Positions 43,347-55,446 of a DNA stretch of 64,000 nucleotides are shown in pieces. The notes under the pieces are model-generated. The model was given only the letters and a program-made list of their open reading frames with translations. It did no database searches and was not told where the DNA came from. Within the stretch, counting starts at the first letter, position 1, and every line of letters begins with the position of its first letter. The stretch spans positions 4,712,001-4,776,000 of the forward strand of contig JAUTDP010000001.1 of assembly GCA_033439795.1 (NCBI GenBank), written 5' to 3'. Position numbers and translations under genes: made by a program. The stretch comes from Sordaria brevicollis (Eukaryota; Ascomycota; Sordariomycetes; Sordariales; Sordariaceae).

Positions 43347-44678
43347 TTATGCCTTGCCAACCTCATCGAGCGTCTTCAGGATATCCTGGCATTGCTTCAC
43401 CATGTCTTTCCTCCTTGCACGGACTGCCGCATCTCCTCCCGTTTCAATATCGTCAAATTTCAGGAGGACCTGCTGTAGGATCGTCTCTGAGAGCCTGAGA
43501 TGCTCCTCCTGTCTTTTCTTGGGGTCAGAAGGAGGATGGGCCGCAAACTCTCGGCACAATGGTAAAAGCGTGTTGTTGAAGTTGGCGGCAATCTGATCGA
43601 GCTTCTCGATGGGACCACCAGGAGCAACTGAAGCCGGGGTGGCGCGGGCGATGCTGCCGCCCGAGATAGCAGAGATTGCCGAGACACCGGATGCTGCCGA
43701 AAAGCCGGACTCGGCTGAAGGGGAGTGAGAGCGAACTCTTGAAGCGGCTCTCTTCCGAGGATCTTCAGTTGGCACCCTGAGACCAACATCTGAAGCACTC
43801 TCCTGCGGGCTCTGAGGGCTGCGAGCACCACGCTCCTCCCTGGTCCTGCCTCTGCGCTTTTTGCGATGCTTCTTTGACGGTTCATGTTCGTCGCGAACCT
43901 CACGGCCGTCACGATCAACGATAACAATCTCATCGCTCCCCACATCGCTGCTGCTCTCGGATTCGCGTTCGCTTATCGTGACCGTGATCTCGCTGTTGTG
44001 CTTGACCCCATACTCTCTGACAGGCTTGTCATCATCCCTCAAGCGCCGACCCTTGTAATACAAGCGAATCCTCCCATGACGATCGGAAATTCCCAAAATG
44101 AGCTTCACCCGTTCCTTCACATCGCTGACTAGGAGTTTTCCGTCGCCGATCGAGTACGCCGGGAACCCCTCGGGATACACGGCGTTCTTGTAGACGATGT
44201 TTAGAGCGTCGTCTTCAGGAGGCTCTTCGTACCTGCTGATACTCGGAACAGCAGATGGTGGTGACCGAGTATAGTCATAACGTTGAGTGTAGCGAGGACT
44301 GTCGAGATCCTCAGTAGTGATGTAGCTAAAATCCTCCTCAGTCACGCTCGGCACACCCCCTTGGCCAACACCTGAGTTCCAAGGAGACAAACTGGGGCGC
44401 CCCCACCAAGACATCTTTCCTCCCTTTCCGGTCTTGGATTTCCGTGCGGCAACGACGGGAATCAGGGTTAGAGCGAGGAGCGTACCCGCGGCGGCAGTGT
44501 TGACCTGGGTGGGAGAAAGACCGGTCGCTGACTGAAGATACTCTGAAGCTGAGGCTAACTGCTCGGCGGTGGTGTCGAGGTAAGGCTGCAAGTGAGGCGG
44601 AACTTTCAAGAAGGACGTGATGTTGGCAAGCTGGGCAATAAAGGCACCTGACGATGCCGAATCTCCTCCGGAAGCCAC
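43347..44678 (-). CDS. BAG-domain Hsp70 nucleotide-exchange protein with ubiquitin-like domain
   Basis: The 443-codon open frame has a hydrophobic segment about 62-80 (AAAGTLLALTLIPVVAA), a ubiquitin-like domain about 188-255 (GDGKLLVSDVKERVKLILG, RLYYKGRRL) and a C-terminal BAG domain about 355-440 (IEKLDQIAANFNNTLLPLC, LSETILQQVLLKFDDIE). BAG proteins bind the Hsp70 ATPase domain and release ADP. The membrane segment suggests anchoring to the ER or nuclear envelope, as for yeast Snl1 and fission yeast Bag proteins. Oddly, the frame opens with GTG in good context (AAAGGTGGCTTCC), no in-frame ATG lies upstream, and the next Met is near residue 88. Either an upstream exon, a non-AUG start or a lost ATG must explain this. 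The N-terminus is therefore uncertain; the domains are not. Confidence 0.82.
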   Translation of the reverse strand: MASGGDSASSGAFIAQLANITSFLKVPPHLQPYLDTTAEQLASASEYLQSATGLSPTQVNTAAAGTLLALTLIPVVAARKSKTGKGGKMSWWGRPSLSPWNSGVGQGGVPSVTEEDFSYITTEDLDSPRYTQRYDYTRSPPSAVPSISRYEEPPEDDALNIVYKNAVYPEGFPAYSIGDGKLLVSDVKERVKLILGISDRHGRIRLYYKGRRLRDDDKPVREYGVKHNSEITVTISERESESSSDVGSDEIVIVDRDGREVRDEHEPSKKHRKKRRGRTREERGARSPQSPQESASDVGLRVPTEDPRKRAASRVRSHSPSAESGFSAASGVSAISAISGGSIARATPASVAPGGPIEKLDQIAANFNNTLLPLCREFAAHPPSDPKKRQEEHLRLSETILQQVLLKFDDIETGGDAAVRARRKDMVKQCQDILKTLDEVGKA

Positions 44679-47368
44679 CTTTGCGACTGTGGGCTGGTCC
44701 TACGACAGTATGCCGTTGACCTGCTGCAAAAGAGAAGGAAAGGTGAAAATCTGGAAAGTCTATTATAGCAGATCTGGCTGATATGGGGGGGTCGTTGGGT
44801 TGACGTTTCTGACTGGTGAGATCGTATGATACGGCGCTCCTATCGACTTGGCCGCAGGCGTCGAGCAATCAACGGCGAACAAGAAGATCTAGATGGGTAG
44901 AAGGGCTTGAGGCCAATGGCGAAGCTAGGGCTGTAATTTCTTTCTTCGTGGGCTGGCAAAAGAAGGGTGCGAGAGACCAGTTGTCCTTGACACCCGTATC
45001 CAAAATTGGTAGGGAAATGACGATTAGGACGACGATCACCGCCTCGGGGTCCAAGGGTCCTTTTTTTTCAGGCTGTTGCGCAGATGCGGGAGTGGGCGTC
45101 GTTGGCAACACAACCGATTGGGTTGGACGAGTCTAGCAAGGCCGTTCAGTTGGGTGCGAATGGGGTGTGGATGGCGTGCGGGCAGGGTGGGAGACCGGGT
45201 CCGGGTTGACGTTTGAGGTTTGAGGGTGCAGCTTGAAGCGTACGGTGGCGGTTGTTGAGTCGTGTCAGGACAGTCGGTTTTGAAGTCAGAAGGAAAGGTT
45301 GCACATGGAGCCTGAAAGAGCGACCGGGATCCCAACTTTTCATCTGAACACCCGTCCGAAAGCAAAGACCCCACGGAGCCGCTAAAAGTGGTCCCGAATG
45401 GGCTCCCAAGGCCAAGGCACGCTTGTCTGTTACTTTGGCCCCAGGGCGTGCCTTCTGCGGCTGCTCCTATTGGAACCACATCGGTATCATTAGGTAATCC
45501 ATCATGATGTTTGCACATCTATCGACAATGGCTCGTGTTCATTTTCATGAGCTCGATGGACTCCCGTCCAGATATTGTTTTCAAATTCTTGAATACCCCC
45601 AGACCTCTGCCCCAGGGCCCCAGGTTAGGTATTCACTGCAATCATAATTGGGATCCTGCATCATGCCTTACCTCTATGCACATGTTATGTATATGTGGCT
45701 TCCTGCAAGAAGCCGCGGGAGGGCTTCTAGTCGGACAGTTCGGACAAGACGATCGTCAACTCAAAGGGCTGTTGTTATGAGAGTGAGATTATGAAACACC
45801 ACCACGACTGATTGCCTCATTTCTTGGAGAGGATCGCGCCTTGCCAACACCAGAGACCCAGAGAACATCGAAAGAAAGAGAAAGCTAGGCCTTTCCCGTT
45901 CAGCCTCTGTTCGCCTCATCTTTCTAGTGCGGGATGCCGAACTCAACTGGCTGAAAGCTCACCACGAAGTCCAAGATCAACCGGCAAGCTTGGCTCACGG
46001 TACCGAACGTGTAATTTGAGCGTCGAGATCACTCACGTGCATCCCCTCCCAAGACCCGTGGAGCCGTCTGGCCTTTCGCTCTGGGGAAATGGAACCCGGT
46101 CCAAGCCGGGGATCACGATGCCGTGGCGGCAACAAAGTTGATGACATGCATCTTGTTCCCAGATGAAGTCATGGCCGGGTCCAAGGCTGCCGAACTTCTG
46201 ATCTCCTCACATGTTCCGAATAGCCTCATCGGCGCTCCAATAGGAAACAATGGAAAGCCCGCCTCACCAGCAATAAGATCTGGCCCGTTTTGCATTTCTT
46301 TGAGCACAGTGCTGGAGACCCGGAGTTCCGAGTTCGCCAGGCTGATCCAGGGTAAGAAGCGTTGCAACCAGACCCGGTACCAACTGTCCCCGGCCGGCCG
46401 TGGCTGAAGTCGGCGTCCTGAGTGGAACCCTCGATCGTGGCTCGCCGGCTACCCTCGCTTTTCTGATGACGTCCCTGTCAGCATTGCAGCTTACCGATTG
46501 AGGAATGCCATTTTCTTATCGCCGTGTCTACGGTATGATGGCACTGAGGTCCTGAAGGTTCAAAACTGTGTGAGGGATAGTGTGAAGAGCAAAGCCATGA
46601 GACTATCCACACAATTTACGGGCGAGTTCAGTCTCAGCGGTTCCTTTGGAGCGCTCTGGTGTTCTCTTCAATTGCCGGTTTCACTCAAGTTCAACTCGAC
46701 CTTTGCGCGGAGGTTTGCCGAGCCTCAGCACGGGCATCGTGGCTGGAAGTTTGGGGAAGTGGGGTTATAGGAACGGGTAGTTTAGATAACGGCGGGGAAT
46801 TGATGATGGCTTTGGTGAATCGCGCGGCCGGAAGGCATTTGCGTCATTGCATTCTTTGTGTCCATGCAAGGCCCAAGGATGAGCCGTGTAGCTGAGAGGG
46901 CAAAAGATTTGAAATCCTGGGCGCAAAAAAAGAAGAAGGAAGATGGCGACACCCGTCCCTACATCAGTAATCAGATGCTGGGAATATACCGTCAGGATGG
47001 CAGACTTCAGCCGGGAGGACTGAAATTGTTGATATTTGTAATGTGGAAACTGCAATTGCTCCGCAAACTATTCTGATCGAGTCGGTGACTTTGCAGCATC
47101 CCTCTTGTGCGGACCAAAGTGTGCCGAAACCGCACAGTGTCGGAGTGCCTCATCCCCGATCCTCTATCAAATGACCCAGTCCTGGACGTGTCCGATATGA
47201 GAAAGCCTTCCAAAACTGGAGTCGTGACAAATTCACACCGAATGTCGCAATCGACATTCCCACCCCTCATATCCCGTGTGCCCACCTTACTAGTTTGACA
47301 CACGGCGACACACGCCTGCAGTGCTTCTCAACGCTTCGCTTTCCATCTGCTGCATTGCTTAGTTTTCT
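44679..47368. other. Long gene-free stretch
   Basis: In 2.7 kb there is no recognisable gene. No ATG occurs on the minus strand between 44679 and about 45300, which bears on the start of the BAG gene. Other frames are short and unlike proteins. Confidence 0.5.
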
Positions 47369-47373
47369 CCAAT
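47369..47373 (+). promoter_or_regulatory. CCAAT box upstream of the glutaredoxin gene
   Basis: CCAAT lies about 100 bp upstream of the first glutaredoxin ATG and 25 bp upstream of a TATA box, a spacing suited to a promoter. Confidence 0.45.
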
Positions 47374-47397
47374 CTACCTTCCCCAACCGTCCAACCT

Positions 47398-47404
47398 TAT
47401 AAAA
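47398..47404 (+). promoter_or_regulatory. TATA box of the glutaredoxin gene
   Basis: TATAAAA lies 66 bp upstream of the first ATG (47470) in a CT-rich leader. It is the clearest core promoter in the window. Confidence 0.6.
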
Positions 47405-47469
47405 GCCTTCCCCCTTCCCCTCTTCTCATATATATCGCTCCTTTTGGACCTCCACCCCGCGCAAACTCT

Positions 47470-48201
47470 ATGTCCTTCATCTTCCGCCGACTCTTCTCCA
47501 GCACATCATCCACAATGTCCGACGCCGCTACTCAGAAGGCTAAGCAGCTCATCAACGACAACGCTGTCGGTACGTTACCCCTTTCACGTTTTGACTGGTT
47601 TCCACGTTCCCCTGCGCACTGGCGGCATGAGGTCGAGGCCGCGCGAAGACGTCAGCTGCATCGGCACGGGCCGCTTACACGTGCGCTCCAATGTGTGTGC
47701 GCGAGTCCGGCGGTCTGGTGCATGCATCGTTTGCTCGTGAATCTTTATCCGGTGTCGCTTGCGGAGGCTCGAGATCAAGTCCTTTTTTTGCGCTCTAGCC
47801 CTTGCCAATGAGCAGGGTTTTTGGAGATCAGCTCAGCTTTTCTATGCGCCTCTAATCGGGGCGGCCAAATTGGCATTCAGTCACATGAAGTGAAAATGTT
47901 TGCTAACGAGTAATCATCGCACACAGTTGTCTTCAGCAAGTCTTACTGCCCCTACTGCTCCAACACCAAGCAGATCCTCGACGGCCTCAACGCCAAGTAC
48001 ACCACCTATGAGCTTAACCAGGAGAGCGACGGCTCCGATGTTCAGGATGCCCTCCTCAAGATGACCGGCCAGCGCACCGTTCCCAACATCTTCATTGGCA
48101 AGCAGCACATCGGCGGCAACTCTGATCTCGAGGCTGTCGTCAAGAAGGGCAAGAACGGCAAGTCGATCCAGGAGCTCCTCCAGGAGGCCGGTGCTCTCTA
48201 A
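47470..48201 (+). CDS. Dithiol glutaredoxin
   Basis: Glutathione-dependent thiol oxidoreductase. Exons 47470-47569 and 47927-48201 give 124 aa; the intron is 357 bp with a GTACGT donor and GCTAAC branch site. The active site is CPYC (C41 and C44 of the long form), followed by the glutathione-binding TVPNIFIGKQHIGG and SDLEAV. A second in-frame ATG at 47515 would give a 109-aa cytosolic form starting MSDAATQK. The 15 residues before it (MSFIFRRLFSSTSST) are basic and hydroxylated, like a mitochondrial presequence. One gene could therefore make mitochondrial and cytosolic forms, as known for yeast Grx2. Confidence 0.94.
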
Positions 48202-48654
48202 ATTGCACCCAACAAATGACGCTTGAAATATGTGCATCTTGGCGGTTACGAAGAAAAAAAATAAAAAACTATGATGTTTTCGATACGGAGGATACCTTCA
48301 CGGGAAGAGAGAGTTTGGCCGGATAGGGAAGGGTCATATAGCAGGAGGAGAAATCCAGGGAGGCCCGTACTCTGCGTGGCACCATGAATGCTCTACTTCT
48401 ACTAGTTTGTTTAAAAATCGCGGAATGGGATACCCAGGGATCTATCATAGGGCGGCTTCTTCGTCTGCAGCATTTTGCGAACCAAAAACACACTAAAATA
48501 CCCGATATCCAAATTATACATGTGCATGTTTCAAGCTGTGACTATTTGCGAAAAAAGCGCCTCGTACAATTATTCTTACAGCAAAACCAACTTTATACTG
48601 AGAAGATTTTTATAGTTCCCTCAACCGATATTGCTTCATTGAACTTGCATTTGT
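48202..48654. other. 3' ends of convergent genes
   Basis: This lies between the stops of the glutaredoxin and AIM18-like genes. No gene was seen. Confidence 0.5.
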
Positions 48655-49827
48655 TTATACCACCTGGGCCGCAACAGTCCCTACCGGCCTCTCCACAAAC
48701 TCCATGATACCCTCAACAATGCTCTTTCTCGCCGGCTCGCTAGCAACCTTCTTGCCAGCCAAGTAGTTCAACCACAAAGCCCGCGAGATGCGCTCGTCAT
48801 CAACGGTTCCAACCAACTGTCTCCCCGCCGGCCTGCCCTCCTTCTTGTTGCCGCCATCATCATACACAACCCTCAACTTACCCTCCCCATCACGAATCAG
48901 CAGCAGCTCCTTCTTCGCAGGGACCTTGCCGCGGTTGAAAATCTGCCTGAAGTGCTTCATCGCCTCGCCAAACTGCTCGTCCCCGACCTTGCCCGCCCTA
49001 GCCTGGATCGCACGCACGAAGCCGTCCCTCAAGTGGGGGAAGTCGGTATCGCGCACGGGAATGACGCGGAAGACAGACCGCGCAGGGATTCCCTTCGCCA
49101 GCAGCTCGTCCCAGATCTCCTCGCCCTTGGCATAGTCGAGCAGGTCGGTGCGAAGCTGGTCGCGCTCCCCGGGCACGAGCGTCGTGGCAATCGGGTTGAC
49201 CTTCTTGGTCAGCGCCGCCTGCAGCGAGGCCACGTCGGAAGTGGCGACGTAGTAGCCCACCACGTACACCTGGATGCCAACGAAGGTGACGGTGCGCAGG
49301 CCGAAGCCTACGAGAGTGTACTCGGTCTTGTCGGCGGTGGTGATGGTCGTTGCCAGTCCTGAAGTAGAAGTGCCGGGGGCGACGGCGCCGTCGAAGCTGC
49401 CGAGCGAGAGCGTGCGGGGGAAGGTCGGGACGGTGCTGTTGCCGGTCGGAACGAGCTCGTGGCCCTCTTCGTCGCGCACAACTACTTTGCGCTCGGCGGC
49501 GTTAGTGCCCGCGAGGGGATCGGTCGAGGGAAGGCTGGAGTCGGCCTGGACGGGTGGCTTCTCGAGCTCGTGCTGGAGGAGGTAGGCGGCGTAGATCAGG
49601 GAGCTGACGCTGCAGACGAGTCCTGTCCACAGGAAGGCACGGCGCTGGCGAGCATATTTGGTTTGTTGCTCCGAGAGCTTGTTGATATCGAGATGATTGA
49701 GGTGTTCGTTGGGTTGACTGCGCGGAGGGCTCAGGAAGGTTCGGCGCGAAGCTGGCGATCGTGTTGCGGTTTTGGCCGCGGATCCAAGGGACCTGGGCAG
49801 TTTCGTGAAGGTTGACTGGCGAAGCAT
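48655..49827 (-). CDS. AIM18-like mitochondrial protein with chalcone-isomerase fold
   Basis: The 390-aa single-exon protein starts at the ATG at 49827; the open frame is longer but lacks an upstream ATG. The N-terminus (MLRQSTFTKLPRSLGSAAKTA) is a basic mitochondrial presequence, and a membrane segment follows at about 68-88 (FLWTGLVCSVSSLIYAAYLL). The C-terminal half matches the chalcone-isomerase-like family of AIM18/AIM46 (LVGFGLRTVTFVGIQVYVVGYYV, SVFRVIPVRDTDFPHLRDGFVRAIQAR, GSFDGAVAPG). Yeast Aim18 and Aim46 are inner-membrane proteins of mitochondria with little or no isomerase activity; the molecular role here is unknown. A catalytic flavonoid role is unlikely in a fungus. Confidence 0.88.
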   Translation of the reverse strand: MLRQSTFTKLPRSLGSAAKTATRSPASRRTFLSPPRSQPNEHLNHLDINKLSEQQTKYARQRRAFLWTGLVCSVSSLIYAAYLLQHELEKPPVQADSSLPSTDPLAGTNAAERKVVVRDEEGHELVPTGNSTVPTFPRTLSLGSFDGAVAPGTSTSGLATTITTADKTEYTLVGFGLRTVTFVGIQVYVVGYYVATSDVASLQAALTKKVNPIATTLVPGERDQLRTDLLDYAKGEEIWDELLAKGIPARSVFRVIPVRDTDFPHLRDGFVRAIQARAGKVGDEQFGEAMKHFRQIFNRGKVPAKKELLLIRDGEGKLRVVYDDGGNKKEGRPAGRQLVGTVDDERISRALWLNYLAGKKVASEPARKSIVEGIMEFVERPVGTVAAQVV

Positions 49828-52816
49828 GGTTGTCGTGAGATGGACTGCGTAATTAGAGGAATTCAATTGAGTTAATAGAATGTGCCCGGTTCAAGTCATG
49901 GCCAAAAAGCGCAGCGCACAATTCTTGCAATTCTTGAAGACTTTGTCAAAGTTGGCTCTAGAAGCTTTTGGTTTCGGTGATAGTAGCTCTAGCTCCGTAA
50001 CGAGAAGACGAGATTGACATCATGGCTCTGATAGCCGAGCTCCGCAACTGCCAGCGGCGGGCACTCTCTTTGAATTTGGAATCTTAACAGCGGGTTCTAT
50101 AAATAGCGGGAATCTGGCAGAGGTGCTGGTGCAAGACCGACAGCAGCTGTTAGCTGCACTAAGAACCGGGAGCTGAGATAAGATGCAGGGCGATAGCGAA
50201 AGGAGGAAGTGACCCCGGGCAATCCTGGGGCGCCTCAAGGTTTATTGTAAGTGCTAAACCCCCGGCTTTCCTAATCCTTTGCCCTACATCCGATACTGCA
50301 TTGTTAGTTCTTGGTCAATATAATATGGCTTCCACTCCGTGCTTCTGAATATGCGTGGGTGAATATGCTCGGAGCAAATGGTCCTCCCCGGCAGGCAGGC
50401 CAAGGAGGTTGGAGTTCGGATGCACAACCGTATGTGTTGTTGGTGATCAGAGGCAAGGAGCAAGTTCGATGCTCTTCTTGCCCATGTTGGTGGTTATATT
50501 CTTGATGCCGGTCTCGCAAACAACTAGATCCCTTTTTCGTCCTCATTCATGGCCCATGAATGTCGCAGGATTATGTCTTTCCCTCCTCTTTCTTCTTACA
50601 TCGCCAGTCCTTTGGATTAGCCCTACCTGATGTATGAGGTCACCCCTCCATTAGTGATACAGGGGAGAGCTCTGGCGGGACGAGCTGAAGTGACAAAACC
50701 AGGGTCCTTCGCGGGGTCATCTAGAGAGGCACGCGAAGAAAGCGCAGGCCTCACCAACCGAACACAAACTCCAAGCACCGGCAAAGGGTCGAGAATCGCA
50801 CACCATTTATTGAATTTCAACTGGCCAGCCACCGTCGTGCTCTAAGCGCCATGCAGAGGGTCATGGGCGAATAGCCGTTGCTTACAGGGTTCGTCTCGTT
50901 CCCGCCCGACTTCGATACAACCTTACAAATGTGCAGTTTGGGCTTGGGAAGTAGGGAAGTTTCTAGTGTCGGGCAAATTATTCTCTTCGTGGTGACAAGT
51001 CTGATCAAAGACAGCGTTTGGTATCGGCTCGACTCCATACGACCTGTTGGAGGTAGGTACCTGTTTGGTAGGGTCAGCATCTCAAGCCGCTTTTCCGATA
51101 TTGAACAAACGACGTCCAAACTCCAGACTATACACCGAAAGTTGCTGGGTCTCGGATGGGACGGACAATGAGCTCGCTAGCTGAACCTTGTTGGCGCACC
51201 GTATAGCTCATCGCCCTGTGTTGATCAGAGGAAATTGGCTTGTCTTTGCTGACAATATCCGAATTGCCCACCCTTCCCCCCAGCACCGATTGTGATGGTT
51301 TGATGTCACAGAGTTGCACCAGCTGATGGCTCTCAGAGATCTGTGTTGTTGCATCCATAAGAGGGGTGGCGTACACACAATGTATGTCATGAGGCTGCAG
51401 GGCAGTCACCGGACTTTGTCAAGTCCAGACCTTGGGGACTCTTGAAGTTTGGAGTCTCTCCGTATGTCTCGACATGTCGGTGCTCAGTGATCACGAGTAG
51501 GTTTTGTTTGCCTGGCCCAAACTGTCACTCCCTCCCCGCACTCCCATGAATGGTAATAGTGAGGGCAGTGATCCGTGGGAGATTCTTTTCATGAGAATAA
51601 CAAAGAGCTGCACAAAAATTAGAGTCAAGTACGTGTATGCAAATAGGGACAGGTTATCATACAGCCGCCGACATACAGCGTGCTGCGTCTATACATCACG
51701 CTAGATAGCGACAGGACTGGCGTGTATCGGGACCTCCACTGTCCATCCCCTGAATAGGCGACGGGTGGTAGGTAACCTCTTCAATGGCGTAACCTGCATG
51801 GCATTTGGCTCGGCGATATATATCGCGGCCCGCCATTTCTTGCCCTACGAAATGGTCGTCAAGACGGGCTAGCCATCATACCTATGGTACGTGTTAGTAA
51901 TCCAAAAGATAACATGATCAATCCCTCCAGGAGAAAGGAGAATACGAACACTAAAGAGGACGAGCTGGAGTTTCCACGCCCGACCGTTGGGACGGCAGTG
52001 ACCCGAGAGCGTGACCGGGGAATGGATACTGCCTGCTTGTCGCTCACTGACGCTGCACTGTTTTCTCCACTCCTGTTGCCCTGTCTCGCCTTGTGCCAGC
52101 CAGGTTTCGCCCATTCCCTTTCCATCTGCATTTAACTTCCATGAAGCACTTCACTCACATCCATTCAAGTGGAAAGTGAATGCCCTGCACAGTCACTGCA
52201 GCTACGCCAGTGCCGCTGCCCGCTATTTTCCCCCTACCAAAAATTGAGACCCCGGGCATCATTCACTTGCACCAGGTGCGCAGCTGGGCATACTATCCTC
52301 TTCAAGCAAGCGGCCCCATTAAACTTGCAACCCAAATCGCCATCATCGACAACTTACTTCGTCCTTTCCCCCGACAACAACCATCTATTTTTTGACCTGA
52401 CATACAATAAAATAGCACACGTCTAGGATCGGAGTCATCAGTGCTAACAACCCATCGGCAACCATTTCGGCGGCTCTTGACCAACTTGACCCGAATCCTC
52501 CACATCTCCTGTTGACGCCAGCCCCGACTTCCTTCCCGCCTCCTCCCTGAGGACCATCTCGTCACTCCTAGCCTTCCGCCGTCCGCCCCTCAATAAGCAG
52601 ACGGAGGCTCCCTTCACCTGGCGGTTCATTCACCTGCGACCCCTGGCCTCCTATAACCTTCACCCACTCCAACGAGCAATCGACCGATCCTTGCGCCTTC
52701 TTAGTCATCCATCAATCACGTCGCCTTGACTCCCGCTTGTCGCGCTCCCTTCTTACAACCTCTTCAACCCTCCGACATCTTCCTTCGCTTGTTGCCAGAC
52801 TGGCACCAATATTATC
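49828..52816. other. Long gene-free stretch upstream of GRR1
   Basis: In 3 kb no gene, tRNA or transposon was recognised. From about 52130 to 52816 the plus strand is CA/CT-rich, consistent with a long GRR1 5' leader. Earlier parts show only short, family-less frames. Confidence 0.5.
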
Positions 52817-55446
52817 ATGAGGCTGAGGGCTTCTCTCGACATGATCGCAGACGACCGGGGAACAACAATGGCTCAAGAAGACGGGGCTCCCGGAGCGAGC
52901 TCGCAGGCCGCCCAGCAGCAGGCCCAGGACGATTCACGATCGACTTCTTCGTCGAGCACCCCTCCACCTGTTGATAACGAAGAATCCGATTTCTTTCTCG
53001 CCGCAAATGACTCCCAGTCATCGCTGGGTGTTCCCAACATCGAAGACATGCAGGTCGCCGACGAGGAGTGCCGTATAGCGCCTATTAATCGCTTGCCCAA
53101 CGAACTACTCATCGCCATCTTCGTCAAACTCACAACCTCCTCAGATATTCTCCATGTCATGCTGACGTGCAAGTCATGGGCTCGAAATGCGGTCGAAATC
53201 CTGTGGCACCGTCCAGCTTGTTCCTCATGGGATCGACACACGACTATCTGCCAGACTCTCAGTGCGCCACGACCGTACTTCGCCTACAGGCATTTCATCA
53301 GGCGCCTCAACTTGTCGGCCCTGGCTCCCGAACTCAACGACGGCAGTGTCGAGTCTTTGGAGATGTGCAGTCGTGTCGAGCGACTCACCATGACTGGTTG
53401 CAGGCGCATCACAGATGCGGGTCTCCTCAAGTTGCTCCAAAATAACCATGGCCTCCTGGCTCTTGACATTTCTGGCATGGAAGACATCACGGAAACATCT
53501 ATCAAGGCTGTGGCTGAAAAGTGCCGTAGACTCCAAGGCTTGAATATTTCTAACTGCACTAAGATCTCAGTTGCAAGCTTGGTGGAGTTGGCACAGAGCT
53601 GCAGATTTATCAAGAGGGTATGTTCTTCCCACCTGATCGCTGTCAAATGGGACAGCTCTACCTTCGGTGGTGGAGGATCTGGAGAAAACCCGAAAGCTAA
53701 CGTTTTTTGTTCCTGCAGTTGAAACTCAACGAGTGTGCTCAGGTGACTGACGAGGCTGTCATTGCATTCGCGGAGAACTGTCCCAACATCCTCGAAATCG
53801 ATCTTCACCAATGTCGCCTGATTGGAAACGACCCAGTTACGGCGCTCATGTCCAAAGGCAAAGCCCTTCGAGAGCTCCGCCTAGCCAGTTGCGATCTGAT
53901 CGACGATTCGGCATTTCTTTCCCTCCCCCCGAACAAGACCTACGAGCAACTCCGAATCCTGGACTTGACGTCTTGCTCCAGGTTGACGGACCGAGCCGTT
54001 GAGAAGATCATTGATGCCGCTCCTCGCCTGCGCAACCTCGTGCTGGCCAAGTGCCGTAACATCACTGATGCTGCTGTGTTCGCTATTGCCAGGCTGGGCA
54101 AAAACCTTCACTATGTCCATTTGGGTCACTGTGGAAACATCACTGATGAGGCTGTCAAGCGCCTAGTCCAGTGCTGCAATCGGATTCGCTACATTGATCT
54201 TGGTTGCTGCGTCCATCTGACAGATGATTCTGTCGTGAGGCTTGCCACGCTTCCCAAACTCAAGCGCATTGGCTTGGTGAAATGCTCAAACATCACAGAT
54301 GAGAGTGTTTACGCTCTTGCTCGGGCAAATCAGCGCCGTCCTCGTAGGGACGCTGACGGCAATCTTGTTCCCGGTGACTGTTACAACAGCATGCACCATA
54401 GCAGCCTCGAGAGGGTTCATCTGAGCTACTGCACTAATTTGACGCTGAGGGTAAGTGAACTCCCCAATATGTCTGTTTTGGCTGCTGTACTAATACCTCT
54501 TATAGAGTGTTTTGAGGCTACTTAACGCATGCCCTCGTCTTACCCACTTGAGTGTCACGGGTGTCCAAGCTTTCTTGCGTGAGGATTTGGAGAGCTTCTG
54601 CCGCGAGGCCCCAGCTGGTAAGCCCATACTTGCTCCGCCCGAAGAAATATATGGTCAGACTCATGGGCTAACAAACTTTCAGAATTTACCGAACATCAAC
54701 GAGCTGTCTTCTGCGTGTTCTCTGGTCAGGGTGTGACCAATCTTCGCCGCTACCTTAACAGCGAGCACAGTCTTGCGACGGATGTGACTCGTGGTGCAAG
54801 ACCAATCGACGACAGAGTACCGAACAATACCGGACCGGGCTTCCCAGGAACAGTAGCCAACCCCATGCAGGTTACTCCACCGGGTCACCATGCCGCAGCT
54901 GCAGCGTTCATCGACGATGCTGAGCCTGATGCAGTAGATGACGATGAAGGCTTGGAAGATGGAAGTGAGATGGTAATTGACCCCCAGCCCATCCTTCACA
55001 ATCATAATGCGATTATGGGCGGTACTGCGTTCTCAATTCAAGGCGTGGCACCCACAGGACAGCTGCTGCCACCACCACCACCCGCGATACTGCCACAGCA
55101 GCACCTGATCACGAACCCTTTCCACTTTGCCCCAGGTCAACCCTTCAATGTGCCTCCTCACGGCCTTCAGTTCTACGACACGCCGGTAGCCACATCATCC
55201 AGTGCCCCTGGGACCCCTACGCAGATCCCGCTAGTTGGTCAAGCAACTGGTCTGGACTCAACGATCGCCGAGAGCAGCCATCACGCCGGAGTTGCTAGGA
55301 ATTCTCCAGGCACAGCAGTATCTCCAAACCCCGGCGCATCGCAGGCCGTACCGCCAAACCCGATGGAAAACGTCGAGCTGGCGATACTCACAGGGAATCG
55401 ACATCCTGATGATGATGTGAACGGCAATGGAGGAGCGCCCGTGTAG
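52817..55446 (+). CDS. grr1: SCF ubiquitin ligase F-box/LRR protein GRR1
   Basis: Substrate receptor of an SCF ubiquitin ligase; in yeast Grr1 acts in nutrient sensing and turnover of G1 cyclins. Exons 52817-53617, 53719-54450, 54506-54617 and 54683-55446 give 802 aa. The F-box is at about 90-132 (INRLPNELLIAIFVKL...CKSWARNAVEILW). At least twelve cysteine-containing leucine-rich repeats follow to about 545 (repeating L-x-L-x2-C-x2-I/L-T-D). After AVFCVFSGQGVTNLRRYLN the C-terminus is acidic then Pro-rich and disordered. Alternative in-frame ATGs occur at 52841 and 52868; I give the first, which is inferred. Motifs and length fit fungal Grr1. Confidence 0.93.
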
